From a virus, in the IMG/VR virus record IMGVR_UViG_3300028399_000027, positions 1 to 25,802 of that record: a DNA stretch of 25,802 nt. One strand, 5' to 3'. Below the pieces are notes generated by a model that was not told the origin of the DNA, searched no databases, and was given only the letters and a program-made list of their open reading frames with translations. Shown one piece after another: positions 1-7,631 of this stretch. Made by a program: the position numbers and the translations under genes. The number at the start of each line of letters is the position of its first letter. Positions within the stretch are counted from its first letter, which is position 1.

Positions 1-19
1 AATTTAAAGGAGGTTAGAG

Positions 20-223
20 GTGTGTGCCAAGTTAAAACTTTTTGTCTGGTCAGAGTTTTGCCCAGGTTACTCAAAAGGGCTTGCATTTGCAGTGGCTGAA
101 AGTGAGGAGGAAGCAATGGAGTTAATTAGGGAAAAGCATGGGTGTGAACCTCATAGTTGGGGAGAATTGGAAGTTCTTCCATTGGATCGTAAAGTTGTGC
201 GGTATGTGTGTGAATGTTACTAA
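20..223 (+). CDS. small hypothetical phage protein
   Basis: A 67-residue acidic protein with three cysteines near its ends and no recognisable domain. It probably starts at GTG, because AAAGGAGG at 6-13 lies at good distance upstream. It is the first of four co-directional small genes (20-1706) that oppose the late operon, a position typical of small early or accessory phage genes. The segment EEEAMELIREKHGCEP looks helical. No membrane segment or signal peptide is visible. Function unknown. The region after its stop contains two copies of AATGTTACTAA in tandem. Confidence 0.6.
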   Translation: MCAKLKLFVWSEFCPGYSKGLAFAVAESEEEAMELIREKHGCEPHSWGELEVLPLDRKVVRYVCECY

Positions 224-250
224 AATGTTACTAAATTGGAGGTATTTAAA

Positions 251-514
251 ATGGTAGTGAAAGACATTGTAGTGAAGTGGCTCAAAGACAATGGGTATGA
301 TGGGCTAGCATCTGAAGATTGTGGATGTTCTTTTGAGGACTTGGCAGAATGTCAGGGGTATGTAGGAGGCTTTGCCTACTGCAAGCCGGCAATCCGCATC
401 AAGTGTAGTGAGTGTAACCACACCAGAAATTACTGTGAATACAGAATTATATATGACGCAACTGAGTGTTTCAGAGCTATGGAGAGAGAAATCGAAAAGG
501 AGGTCCAAGAATGA
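251..514 (+). CDS. small cysteine-rich phage protein, possible zinc-binding
   Basis: An 87-residue protein. I chose ATG 251 over the earlier TTG at 236 because GGAGGT at 238-243 is correctly spaced for it. The N-terminus (VVKWLKDNGYDGL) is an amphipathic helix followed by CGC, a Cys before QGYVGG, and then C-P-A-I-R-I-K-C-x2-C-N-H. The Cys/His cluster in the middle and C-terminal part suggests a small zinc-binding fold. Such proteins are common in phage early regions but I cannot assign a role. Its stop overlaps the start of the downstream holin gene (ATGA), so the two are translationally coupled. Confidence 0.65.
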   Translation: MVVKDIVVKWLKDNGYDGLASEDCGCSFEDLAECQGYVGGFAYCKPAIRIKCSECNHTRNYCEYRIIYDATECFRAMEREIEKEVQE

Positions 515-1104
515 CCTGGTCTGATGTCGGTGGATTTCTGAAAAAGATAGCTCCAAGGATAGGTGGACTGCTTACCAATCCAGTAGGAGAAGGCATAGAG
601 CTCATTACCAATGCTCTGGCCGGCCGCCTTGGCGTGGAAAATAAACCCGAGCAGGTAATGCAGGCACTCCAGAATGATCCAGGTGCTCTGCTGAAGATCA
701 AGCAGATGGAAACAGAGCTGGAAGCTCTGCGGATTAAGCAGGAGATGAATGAAACAGACAAGGCCACTGCCATAATCCAAACCGAGGCCTCCTCAGAAGA
801 CGCCTATGTCAGAAGAACCAGGCCGAAAATCTTGCGGGATTCCTTTGCGCTTCTGGCGGTGATGATGGTGGGCGGATTCTTCTCTATGGTAGTCATGTCG
901 ACTTCGAAAGTTCCCGAGACAACGATCAATACAATCATGGGTTTCTGGATCGAATCCATGAAATATCTGACGGGATTGGTGACTGCTGGATTTCTCGGGT
1001 ATGTACGCTACAGGAGCGTGCACGATAAGAGAATCGAGAAAGGGCTTGAGCCTCGGTCGGTTATTGGTGATATCTTGAAGATTATGAAGGGCAATAACAA
1101 ATGA
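511..1104 (+). CDS. holin, gene-transfer-agent 3TM type
   Basis: A 198-residue protein starting at ATG 511, preceded by AAGGAGGTCC. Residues 14-45 are amphipathic and glycine-rich (IAPRIGGLLTNPVGEGIEL). Residues 60-95 form a charged coiled-coil-like helix. RRTRPKILRD (101-110) leads into two clear hydrophobic segments at about 111-130 and 151-168, followed by a basic tail. This order, with the RxRP motif just before the membrane segments, matches the family of holins described for gene transfer agents and many phages. It would form the membrane lesion that releases the endolysin. It is on the opposite strand from the endolysin (2500-2964), which is unusual. Its stop overlaps the next gene (ATGA). 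Alternative: a non-holin membrane protein of the same family. Confidence 0.72.
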   Translation: MTWSDVGGFLKKIAPRIGGLLTNPVGEGIELITNALAGRLGVENKPEQVMQALQNDPGALLKIKQMETELEALRIKQEMNETDKATAIIQTEASSEDAYVRRTRPKILRDSFALLAVMMVGGFFSMVVMSTSKVPETTINTIMGFWIESMKYLTGLVTAGFLGYVRYRSVHDKRIEKGLEPRSVIGDILKIMKGNNK

Positions 1105-1706
1105 TCAAAAAAATAACAACAAGATGGCTGAAAAGCAAAGGAGCATGCCAGGAAGCTATTGATGCATTTGAAAAGCAGGACCTTGATGATCCTATAGAGG
1201 TCTTGGAATTTTTGGTTGAAGAAGGGCGAAGGAAAAGGGAAAAATTAGATTGGGCTATATGGTTGATCCAAAAATTGATGAGTTCAAGACAAAAACGTTT
1301 ATTCGCTATTTATATGACTGAACAGACTTTATCTCATTTTGAGAATAAGCACAGAAGAAAAATCTATATAGCGAGAAAAATAATCAATATAATGAAAAAA
1401 TCTCGAAAAACTGCTGATGATTATACGGTTATTTTTCGGTTCAGGCAGGAATATATCCATACAATACAGAGGATTCTTGAGGAACGAAATAGCAATACCT
1501 ATATTAGTCAACAGCAAAAAAACGCTCAAATGATATTGACGATCGAATATTATCTCGCTTGTGTAGGAACAAATGATGAATATATCACCAATATCATTGA
1601 AACTGCTTCTGCAATTTATGGAAAGAGAGCAAAAACCAAAATGATAGAATATCTAAGATATGGCATTGAATTGCTTAGAAAAGACAGAGATGCGAAACAA
1701 AGATAA
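1101..1706 (+). CDS. putative phage immunity-type protein (Imm5-like), AT-rich accessory gene
   Basis: A 201-residue basic, mostly helical protein overlapping the holin stop by ATGA. The N-terminus WLKSKGACQEAIDAFEKQ, the segment LDWAIWLIQKLMS, and IYMTEQTLSHFENKHRR followed by KIYIARKIINIMKK match the layout of small phage and bacterial 'putative immunity protein' families (Imm5-like). In those a WLK-x-ACxxAIxxF opening is followed by an Ala-Glu-Gln helix and an ARKAI-like helix. The gene is visibly more AT-rich than its neighbours, and it sits at the end of a plus-strand operon facing the late operon, a usual place for a moron gene. The family's biochemical function is not established. Assignment is from pattern memory only. 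Confidence 0.45.
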   Translation: MIKKITTRWLKSKGACQEAIDAFEKQDLDDPIEVLEFLVEEGRRKREKLDWAIWLIQKLMSSRQKRLFAIYMTEQTLSHFENKHRRKIYIARKIINIMKKSRKTADDYTVIFRFRQEYIHTIQRILEERNSNTYISQQQKNAQMILTIEYYLACVGTNDEYITNIIETASAIYGKRAKTKMIEYLRYGIELLRKDRDAKQR

Positions 1707-1764
1707 AAATATTTAATTCATGCAACACAATAAATTGGAGACTTTGGAGCCTACAAAATTTATC

Positions 1765-2253
1765 TTACAGAGAAACAGCAGGCGCCATCAAAACCAATTT
1801 GAATCCAAAGGCTCCACTATCAGGTCTCCACCCGATATAAAATTTGATCCTTTTGCTTTTGTATGAAATAAATGGAAAAGGAACAAGCACCCACATAACC
1901 GCATACAAAAATGAAAGCGCTCCTGTGGCTTTCAATCCAGCGACAAACAATCCTACTGGAATGCTCAGGAACAAATAATCAAGGAATCCCGGCGAGGTCT
2001 TTGTGTATGACCAGTTGAGGCCCTCGACAAAGACCATGGAAGGATTGCGGGCAATAACAATGCGGCTTCTATCGGCAATGCCTATGACATACCACATGAA
2101 ATTGTGAAGAGGATTCCTGAGTAGCCACATAAGGAGATCGTTTCTGAACCAACCCGGCGGTAACGGATCATCGTCATTTCTGATCCACCAACACGGATTG
2201 AGCTTCTTGAATGCTGATATTTTCCTCTTGGGTTCATATTTTCTGCTTTTCAT
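1765..2253 (-). CDS. conserved phage membrane protein (DUF7338-like)
   Basis: A 162-residue protein. The start is ATG 2253, which overlaps the upstream stop as ATGA and has AAAGGAGG just before it; an upstream ATG would lack spacing. Visible features are WWIRNDDDPLPPGWF (22-36), LLRNPLHNFMWYVIGIADR (44-62), two hydrophobic segments at about 92-127, and a C-terminal FYIGWRP motif (138-144). The NPxHNFxxYVIG and GWRP signatures are shared by a widespread family of uncharacterised phage proteins that I associate with DUF7338. These are often encoded near lysis genes. Role unknown. It is the last gene of the late operon. Confidence 0.6.
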   Translation of the reverse strand: MKSRKYEPKRKISAFKKLNPCWWIRNDDDPLPPGWFRNDLLMWLLRNPLHNFMWYVIGIADRSRIVIARNPSMVFVEGLNWSYTKTSPGFLDYLFLSIPVGLFVAGLKATGALSFLYAVMWVLVPFPFISYKSKRIKFYIGWRPDSGAFGFKLVLMAPAVSL

Positions 2254-2495
2254 GATTCCTCCTTTTGCCATTTCCTCCAATGGCAGAGTCGCCGGCAGAC
2301 CTCCTCTCTGGCCTCAATTTCGTAATCCTTGCCCTTGAACAGTTCCTGCCGTACAGAACAGCATGAGACGACGCACCAGCTGTTTTCTTTCCACTTCTCG
2401 ACCCCTTCCCTCAGTAGTACCTCAGAGCGGCCCCTGCGGCCTTCTACGTAAGCCTTGGCGAATGCGTAACGCATCATAGGGAACAGATCAAACAT
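2250..2495 (-). CDS. small hypothetical phage protein
   Basis: An 81-residue protein starting at ATG 2495, with GGAGG eight bases upstream inside the end of the endolysin gene. Longer in-frame extensions run into the endolysin coding sequence and have no ribosome binding site. It is rich in Arg, Lys and Glu and has four cysteines (CVVSCCSVRQ and CRRLC). No membrane segment is visible. It lies between the endolysin and the DUF7338-like gene, so it may belong to the lysis block, but there is no direct evidence of function. Confidence 0.55.
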   Translation of the reverse strand: MFDLFPMMRYAFAKAYVEGRRGRSEVLLREGVEKWKENSWCVVSCCSVRQELFKGKDYEIEAREEVCRRLCHWRKWQKEES

Positions 2496-2499
2496 CTCC

Positions 2500-2964
2500 C
2501 TATCCTCCTTTTTTCTTGATCGGAGCAAAGCCTTTCCTTGCTTTGAAAAATGCATCTTCGAATGATACATAGCCAGGCTCTTCATCAATCTTGCCCCACC
2601 TGGCCTTTGATCCTCTGACATCGAGGTGGAAGCCTGGAGAGTTCCAGTCGGGATATATTCCCAACCCAACACGGTCGGCGATCTGAAGTTCTGTCAATAT
2701 GTCTGTGATTATGAGCACCTGTTTCCAGAACGGCAGTGAGGTCTTGATATGAAAATCCATGGCATTGCCACGGTAGTGTTGGGATTTCGGAGCGTGGCCT
2801 TTGGTGGCATAGGCATTGTTGACGATGAAAACCGCGTCTGGATCTTTCTCCCTGAACAGTTTTCTGACAGCGCTGATGACGAGCAACAGCATACCATTGA
2901 GTTTCTTGGAATTGCCCCAATTCTCCTCAGGACTGAAACCCTCGATCATTTCCCATATTGACAT
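2500..2964 (-). CDS. endolysin, peptidase M15-type (L,D/D,D-peptidase)
   Basis: A 154-residue zinc peptidase that should cleave peptide cross-links of peptidoglycan at lysis. The M15 signature is complete. SQHYRGNAMD (61-70) supplies the zinc ligands His63 and Asp70, and GFHLDVRG (111-118) supplies His113 with Asp115. GLGIYPDW before it and RWG after it match the short phage M15 family. There is no signal peptide, so export would depend on a holin. I prefer ATG 2964 over ATG 2970 because AAGGAG is only one base from the latter. A stem-loop at 2985-3020 lies directly upstream. Encoded in the late operon after a small membrane protein. Confidence 0.85.
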   Translation of the reverse strand: MSIWEMIEGFSPEENWGNSKKLNGMLLLVISAVRKLFREKDPDAVFIVNNAYATKGHAPKSQHYRGNAMDFHIKTSLPFWKQVLIITDILTELQIADRVGLGIYPDWNSPGFHLDVRGSKARWGKIDEEPGYVSFEDAFFKARKGFAPIKKKGG

Positions 2965-2984
2965 CTGCATACTCCTTCACTTAT

Positions 2985-3020
2985 GTAGTAGGGTGCTCCG
3001 CAATACGAACACCTTACTAC
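2985..3020. other. inverted repeat upstream of the endolysin start
   Basis: Arms GTAGTAGGGTG (2985-2995) and CACCTTACTAC (3010-3020) pair over 11 positions around a 14-base loop, with a single non-Watson-Crick position. It fills almost the entire gap between the stop of the membrane protein gene and the ribosome binding site of the endolysin. It lacks a U-run, so a classical terminator is unlikely. A processing site or a translation-control hairpin would fit. The pairing is seen directly; the role is inference. Confidence 0.5.
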
Positions 3021-3022
3021 CA

Positions 3023-3262
3023 TTATTTGCCGATCCACGATTTGAACCCCAGACCAAGAATCGTGAGAATTGCTCCGAGAATGGCGTACACGAGAACATT
3101 GCATCCCACAGTCACAATCTTATTGATGCGTCGGCGCACGGTTCCAAGGAACTGGTGATCATCGTAATGAGTCTGTCGATCGACCCAGAGAGGATTGAAC
3201 TTATCATCGAGTTCCTTGCGGATCGTAACGGCTATGAGTTCCGCAAGTTTTTCTTCATTCAT
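3023..3262 (-). CDS. small membrane protein, holin/XhlA-like
   Basis: A 79-residue protein starting at ATG 3262, which overlaps the preceding stop (ATGA). A charged amphipathic N-terminal helix (NEEKLAELIAVTIRKELDD) and a His/Asp-rich HYDDHQFLG stretch are followed by one hydrophobic segment at about residues 52-73 and a short basic tail. This is the topology of XhlA-like and other one-span holin-type proteins. Its position directly before the endolysin gene supports a lysis role. No sequence signature proves holin activity. The window also carries a better holin candidate at 511-1104. Confidence 0.6.
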   Translation of the reverse strand: MNEEKLAELIAVTIRKELDDKFNPLWVDRQTHYDDHQFLGTVRRRINKIVTVGCNVLVYAILGAILTILGLGFKSWIGK

Positions 3263-3456
3263 TTCCCTTCCCATTCAATCAGCTTCTTTCCGTCCTCTGA
3301 CAGGACATATTTCTTGTCAGGGTTGCCTTTTTCAGCGATTACCGTGCTGATGACTGCTTGAATTACATTTTGAACCGGCTGGATTTGGGCGGCAAGTCCT
3401 GCAAGTAATTTCTGTGTCTGTTCCGACAGTTCTATTACTTCCTTGTTGTCACTCAT
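3259..3456 (-). CDS. small hypothetical phage protein
   Basis: A 65-residue protein. ATG 3456 is used because it shares a base with the upstream stop (TGATG) and GGAGG precedes it. The sequence contains a hydrophobic/amphipathic helix (LAAQIQPVQNVIQAVISTVIAEKG) and a charged C-terminus ending KKLIEWEGK. It is not strongly hydrophobic enough to be confidently membrane spanning. Its place in a tight run with the membrane protein and endolysin suggests a late or lysis-linked role. Function unknown. Confidence 0.55.
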   Translation of the reverse strand: MSDNKEVIELSEQTQKLLAGLAAQIQPVQNVIQAVISTVIAEKGNPDKKYVLSEDGKKLIEWEGK

Positions 3457-3746
3457 CAATCCTCCGTTCCAGTGAAACCTTTCTTCTGTTTCACTTTTGT
3501 TTGTATCAGGCGCCTGAGTGCCTGTGATAATTTCATGCCGACATGTGAAGTCTTGATTGTCTGGTTCATGATCTCCGTATAATCCGCCCCATCAAAATCA
3601 ATATGTTCTACTTCGATAATTCCAGCTGAAGAATCAACGTACTCAAGCCGTGCTATTATTTTCCCTTTCGAGATTCCAAATTGATTGATTTCTACTTTGA
3701 CCGCATCAGGCTTTAGTTTATATGGAGAATCAAAAGTAATCGCCAT
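3456..3746 (-). CDS. hypothetical phage structural-region protein
   Basis: A 96-residue protein with ATG 3746 preceded by GGGAGG at about ten bases. The N-terminal 60 residues alternate hydrophobic and charged residues (VKVEINQFGISKGKIIARLEYVD), suggesting beta strands. The C-terminal part is a basic helix (ALRRLIQTKVKQKK). No family recognised. It lies immediately downstream of a tail-fibre gene and could be a fibre accessory, but this is only positional. Confidence 0.55.
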   Translation of the reverse strand: MAITFDSPYKLKPDAVKVEINQFGISKGKIIARLEYVDSSAGIIEVEHIDFDGADYTEIMNQTIKTSHVGMKLSQALRRLIQTKVKQKKGFTGTED

Positions 3747-3770
3747 TTTTTACAATCCTCCCAATCATAC

Positions 3771-5177
3771 CTACCATGTTACTAAAGTTCTGAACGCCCC
3801 ATCTGCGTACATTTTTATATTGTTGTCCGCGGTATTGATCACCATCATCCCCTCGAACGAATATGAGGGGTCGCCTGTGGTGGTCTTGTAGACGACCCCG
3901 GGGACTATGAGGTCGCCGGTGATCTCGTTCCGGAAATGGAGAGATGCATTTCCGGCCGTACCGGCAATATCCTTCGAGTAGAGGAAAGACGTATCTGCCT
4001 GACCTGGCAGGGCCGTGCCGTTATACAAAACGAGATTATTTGAGCCAAAAATATCAGAAATATAAGTTGTTCCTATAGCAACATTTGCCCCTATCTTTAA
4101 ATAAGTGGTTGTCTCTCCTGAATCCATAAACGTCCAATCACCAGTTAATTTACCTCCCCTTACGGTATATTCTGTCGGTGTTCCTTGGATATCCCTTGTA
4201 ATGAGTCTGATAGTTGCTTCAGTGCTTGGGCTGTTTCCATCAAGTCTGAAATCAGTACCCTTGACGTCGAGATCATACGTAGGACTCCAGCCTATTCCAA
4301 GCCCTGTCGAGTTAAGTATAAGAGAATTGGAAGTGCCAGTATTTACCTGGAATGAACTACTATTACCAGGCATCTGTATCTTGAAATCTGCATTGTTCCC
4401 TGCATATCCATATCCAGTAACAGTAAGGAGAAACGAGCAATATTCTACTGCTCCCCCTGAGCCATTCATAACAAAAGGTACCTTGATTGCATTTGATATA
4501 GCTGCAGCTGCAAGATTTTTCAATGTAAGCAACGTGGAAGTTCCTGCATCCGTATCTTTCCTGAAGACAACGCCCCCATTTCCGTCGAAATCAAAAAGCG
4601 CTATTCCAGCAGCATTTTGCCACTGCTGAAGACTCCCAGAGTAAGCAGTGACTGAACTTTCCCAGTAATCGCCGAGGGTATGCCCGGTTGTATTTGTAAA
4701 CGTTATTGTAACTCCGTCATTCAGAGTCTGTGCTGAGCCTGTAATGGCAACACCTGTTGCCTGCCAGGTTGAGCCTCCGTCATCACTCCACTTGAAAGTA
4801 TCCGGCGATCCTGTTGCATCTATCTCAACACGATATGTTTTATTCGTGTCGCCAGTATACGTACCTCCAAACGTTGCATCGTTCAGTCCTGTACCAGTGA
4901 AAGTAGTCGATCCTATAATTGTATACGCTTTGGCAACAATGGCATCTGCAGAGGTACTTACCGGCTGGAACGTCTTAAGGCCTGATATCGACTGAGCCGA
5001 AGTCTTATCCACAATATTGGCTTCATCGGCAGTCTGATTGATCCACAAAGAAGACCCTGAATCATACGCAAGGACCTCGTTGTCTGAAACTGACGTTATG
5101 GTAACGTTCAGGAGGTCCTCAATCGATCCCTGACTATAGAATATCTGGAGCCTTCCGTACTTGTCATATACCTGCAT
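3771..5177 (-). CDS. tail fibre / receptor-binding protein
   Basis: A 468-residue Gly/Thr/Ser-rich beta protein. The first 60 residues (a short N-terminal anchor followed by VTITSVSDNEVLAYDSGSSLWINQTADEAN) match a module repeated in many phage fibres. Residues about 85-180 carry a common phage beta domain, recognisable by GGTYTGDTNKTYRVEIDATG, DTFKWSDDGG, and GHTLGDYW. Further on, LNSTGLGIGWSP and similar strands resemble the 'GIG' repeats upstream of fibre tips. The C-terminus (VYKTTTGDPSYSFEGMMVINTADNNIKMYADGAFRTLVTW) resembles a trimerising end domain. No catalytic or chaperone domain is evident. Likely located on the distal tail and involved in host recognition. Confidence 0.75.
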   Translation of the reverse strand: MQVYDKYGRLQIFYSQGSIEDLLNVTITSVSDNEVLAYDSGSSLWINQTADEANIVDKTSAQSISGLKTFQPVSTSADAIVAKAYTIIGSTTFTGTGLNDATFGGTYTGDTNKTYRVEIDATGSPDTFKWSDDGGSTWQATGVAITGSAQTLNDGVTITFTNTTGHTLGDYWESSVTAYSGSLQQWQNAAGIALFDFDGNGGVVFRKDTDAGTSTLLTLKNLAAAAISNAIKVPFVMNGSGGAVEYCSFLLTVTGYGYAGNNADFKIQMPGNSSSFQVNTGTSNSLILNSTGLGIGWSPTYDLDVKGTDFRLDGNSPSTEATIRLITRDIQGTPTEYTVRGGKLTGDWTFMDSGETTTYLKIGANVAIGTTYISDIFGSNNLVLYNGTALPGQADTSFLYSKDIAGTAGNASLHFRNEITGDLIVPGVVYKTTTGDPSYSFEGMMVINTADNNIKMYADGAFRTLVTW

Positions 5178-5497
5178 TATTTCTCAACTCCATGGATAGT
5201 GTAGTCTACCTTGCCGGCGGTACTTGTTATCCCTCGTATCTTGTCGCCTGCCTCAAGAGTGAATTCGTCGTCAAGGACAGCCATGTACTGCACTCCAAGC
5301 TGAAAATCCTTGGGTGCTATCATTCTCTTGATTGACCCAGACTTCAGAATATAAATATTTATCGTCTCAACGCTCGTATTGCCGTTGACGAGCGTTATTG
5401 TCTTTATCAGGGCGGTTTTGCCTGACGGCACAGTATAGAGGTCTGCCTCTGTACTCTGCAATTGTCCTTCTGCTATGAGTTTGATATTTACAGCCAT
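5177..5497 (-). CDS. small virion beta-protein (fibre/decoration type)
   Basis: A 106-residue, mostly beta protein. It shows the pattern LYTVPSGKTALIKTITLVNGN, then INIYILKSGS, then LEAGDKIRGITS, seen in many short phage structural proteins that sit next to fibre genes. The first base of the downstream fibre start is shared with its stop region, so it is translated with the fibre. Probably a fibre or capsid-decoration component. The exact position in the virion cannot be inferred. Confidence 0.6.
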   Translation of the reverse strand: MAVNIKLIAEGQLQSTEADLYTVPSGKTALIKTITLVNGNTSVETINIYILKSGSIKRMIAPKDFQLGVQYMAVLDDEFTLEAGDKIRGITSTAGKVDYTIHGVEK

Positions 5498-5500
5498 GTC

Positions 5501-5794
5501 TTATATTCCGAGCCAGGCAAGCACATCACCGTCGTCTATGTGAGCATCTATCTCGGCATGTGTCTTTGTTCCTACATTCTGCATTACCGTATGGTCGATC
5601 GACTGCTGAGTGAAATGTATCGACGTGTCGTTTATATGCGAGGTCGTCAGATTCGACAGTGATGTGCTTGCCGTACTTTCAGTATTTGTCCTGTTGTCGA
5701 GTTCGTGCTGAAGCTCAACGAGGACATCAAGCAATCTCTGAAGATTGTCAGGGGTAAACCCTGTTATCGTCCTTGGATTGTAGGCAAAAGGCAT
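5501..5794 (-). CDS. small tail-fibre-associated protein
   Basis: A 97-residue protein whose start overlaps the upstream stop (TAATG). An N-terminal helix (TPDNLQRLLDVLVELQHELDNR) suggests a coiled coil. It is followed by Ser/Thr-rich sequence and repeated His/Asp/Ile patches (SHINDTSIHFTQQSIDHTV and THAEIDAHIDDGDV). Such THAEIDxHI segments recur in phage fibre and neck proteins. Likely a structural component near the fibres. No finer assignment possible. Confidence 0.55.
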   Translation of the reverse strand: MPFAYNPRTITGFTPDNLQRLLDVLVELQHELDNRTNTESTASTSLSNLTTSHINDTSIHFTQQSIDHTVMQNVGTKTHAEIDAHIDDGDVLAWLGI

Positions 5795-5991
5795 TATTTC
5801 TTCTTCCTCAGCTTACTGAGTGTTTTTGCCAGCCTTGCCCGCTTTGCAGTTACACCGCTTCCCTTCGCCTTCTCATTGAGCCATGACTTCTTGATTGTTC
5901 CTGATTTGGTAATGGCTCCTTCTCTCTTTGCCGTCCTTGTCAATGCTCCCGGATTCTTGATAGCCTTCTGAATCCATTTCTTTTTCGCCAT
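5794..5991 (-). CDS. small highly basic phage protein (KAIKNPGALT family)
   Basis: A 65-residue protein, about a third Lys/Arg. KKWIQKAIKNPGALTRTAKREG at the N-terminus matches a short protein found in many phage structural regions. The rest is Lys/Ala-rich helix. It overlaps both neighbours as TAATG. The strong positive charge suggests binding to packaged DNA or to acidic virion proteins. That function is inference; the family is uncharacterised. Confidence 0.65.
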   Translation of the reverse strand: MAKKKWIQKAIKNPGALTRTAKREGAITKSGTIKKSWLNEKAKGSGVTAKRARLAKTLSKLRKKK

Positions 5992-6164
5992 TACATACTC
6001 CTTTTCTTGTTCTTGCTATTGTTCTTCATGTTCTTCTTGGGTTTGACCGGTCTTGTCGGCTTGTCATCGAGGCCCAGTTCCTTGATCATCCGGTTTGTTC
6101 GGGTAAGACTTCCAAAAAACCGCCTCGACCAAGTATCGTTTTTGTTCTTGCCTTTCTTCTTGTC
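5991..6164 (-). CDS. very small basic phage protein
   Basis: A 57-residue, extremely Lys/Asn/Arg-rich protein. The start is taken as ATG 6164 because AAGGAGG lies eight bases upstream; the longer in-frame version begins inside the upstream coding region. The central segment WSRRFFGSLTRTNRMIKELGLDD is the only ordered-looking part. Together with the next basic gene it may condense DNA or neutralise acidic internal proteins. Function unknown. Confidence 0.5.
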   Translation of the reverse strand, partial: DKKKGKNKNDTWSRRFFGSLTRTNRMIKELGLDDKPTRPVKPKKNMKNNSKNKKRSM

Positions 6165-6168
6165 CATT

Positions 6169-7629
6169 TCACATACCTCCTTCTTGGTTGCTTTCGCCTT
6201 CGGCATTGGTTATTCTTGCTCCAGCCTGCTCGGCCAGAAGGCGCCTCAATCTCCATTTACCCTTTGTAAGAGCCATCCTTTTACCCTTGTAGAGAGCAAT
6301 TGCAAGCCTTGAGTTTACCCGTGGATTGTTGAAGATATAGTTTGCAAGCATCATACCTATTGCACCCTTGACGCCTGCTATACCTCCTCCTACGTTTCCA
6401 TACATACCACCGATCAACGAGAAGATATTGCGGTTGTCTATTCTTCCAACAGCCCTACGGAGTTCTTTGTTGAGTTCCAGCAAGGCACTCTGGCGCTTAT
6501 TGAGAAATCTTATCTCGGGAAATATGTTTGCAACCTCTTCTCTTATTCCTTTGTTGAGAGCAGCACGCACACGTGCCCAGTCTTCAGTATTGACGGGCTG
6601 ACCAGTCTTGATCTTCTTGTAGAAGTTATTCAGTTCCTTGTTGAGGTCCTTGGTCAGCTTGCGGGCCTTCTTGATCGTGATTCTCTCAGGCTGAAACCTC
6701 TCGAATTCCTTTATTGTCTTCTTGGCTTCCTTTATTGCACTCAAGGGCAGAGCCTTTTCCTCAGGCAATGTCTCAACGAGTTCCTTAAGAGGTTTAAGAG
6801 CTGCATCTCTCGATATTGTGAAATTGCCGGCCTGATAGAGTTCTATTCTCTTGTCTATTTCATCGTTGATCGCCTCAATCAGTTTTTCACTCTTCTTGAG
6901 TCCTTTCGTCAATGGAAGATTCTCTCTGAGCGCGGTCTGAATTATATCACTTCTTGCTTTCTCTGTAAGAGTAGTAGAAGGCTTAAGACCACTCTTGTAT
7001 AGTTTCTCTGGAAACTTCTCAGGAACCAACTTTAGAGGGCTTTTTATTGCTGCTGCGGCGACATTCAGGGGATCGGCATAACGTGCCATTGTCGAGGCCA
7101 ATTCCCCAGCCTTTTCAAGTTTGGAGATTTTGGCGACCTTGCCTGTCTTTGCAAGCACTCCGCCTATACCTGCAAACAACGAGGCAAGGTCGATTGCAAC
7201 CTGTACAGGATTCGTTGCTATGGTCTTCTTTATTGCGTCTTCACTTCCATACTGATTCTTGAGTTCATTCCATACTGCTTCAGCGATCTGCTCATCTTCT
7301 TGGCGGCCCGGGACGAACTTCTGAATTATGCCAAGTCCAAGCCGTCCAACACCCTTGACGGTCTGCACAGGATGAAATACCACGTTGCCGATATCTTTTA
7401 TCACCCTGACTGCGCTTCTTGGTACATTTCCAAAGGCTTCTTTTCCGACTTCAGCCCATGTCTTCTGAGAATAATCAGGACCAGCAGAAACCTGCTCAGC
7501 CTGAGGTACTTCCTCAGTAAAATCAATCTCGTCAGGACTGACAGGCTTGAGCCCCTTCAGTCTTTCGGGCTGAACCTGCTCGGTTACTTCAGTATCGAAC
7601 TCGATCTCTTCAGGACTTACAGGTCTCAT
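6169..7629 (-). CDS. internal virion / DNA-ejection protein
   Basis: A 486-residue, largely helical, charged protein with a GGAG ribosome binding site. The N-terminus holds two copies of a PVSPEEI-type motif (residues 3-15 and 29-41). A first hydrophobic/amphipathic zone (about 145-205, with DLASLFAGIGGVLAKTG) is followed by a long coiled region. A Gly/Ala-rich hydrophobic stretch lies near 405-440 (GGMYGNVGGGIAGVKGAIG), and the tail is basic. Helical proteins with membrane-active patches in this position, between hub and fibre genes of short-tailed phages, are usually ejected with the DNA to extend the tail through the envelope. No lysozyme or transglycosylase motif is visible. Assignment rests on architecture and position. 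Confidence 0.6.
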   Translation of the reverse strand: MRPVSPEEIEFDTEVTEQVQPERLKGLKPVSPDEIDFTEEVPQAEQVSAGPDYSQKTWAEVGKEAFGNVPRSAVRVIKDIGNVVFHPVQTVKGVGRLGLGIIQKFVPGRQEDEQIAEAVWNELKNQYGSEDAIKKTIATNPVQVAIDLASLFAGIGGVLAKTGKVAKISKLEKAGELASTMARYADPLNVAAAAIKSPLKLVPEKFPEKLYKSGLKPSTTLTEKARSDIIQTALRENLPLTKGLKKSEKLIEAINDEIDKRIELYQAGNFTISRDAALKPLKELVETLPEEKALPLSAIKEAKKTIKEFERFQPERITIKKARKLTKDLNKELNNFYKKIKTGQPVNTEDWARVRAALNKGIREEVANIFPEIRFLNKRQSALLELNKELRRAVGRIDNRNIFSLIGGMYGNVGGGIAGVKGAIGMMLANYIFNNPRVNSRLAIALYKGKRMALTKGKWRLRRLLAEQAGARITNAEGESNQEGGM

Positions 7630-7631
7630 TT

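Noticed and set aside
3771-5177. Diversity-generating retroelement target in the fibre
   Set aside because: No reverse transcriptase, template repeat or C-type lectin-like end seen in the window.
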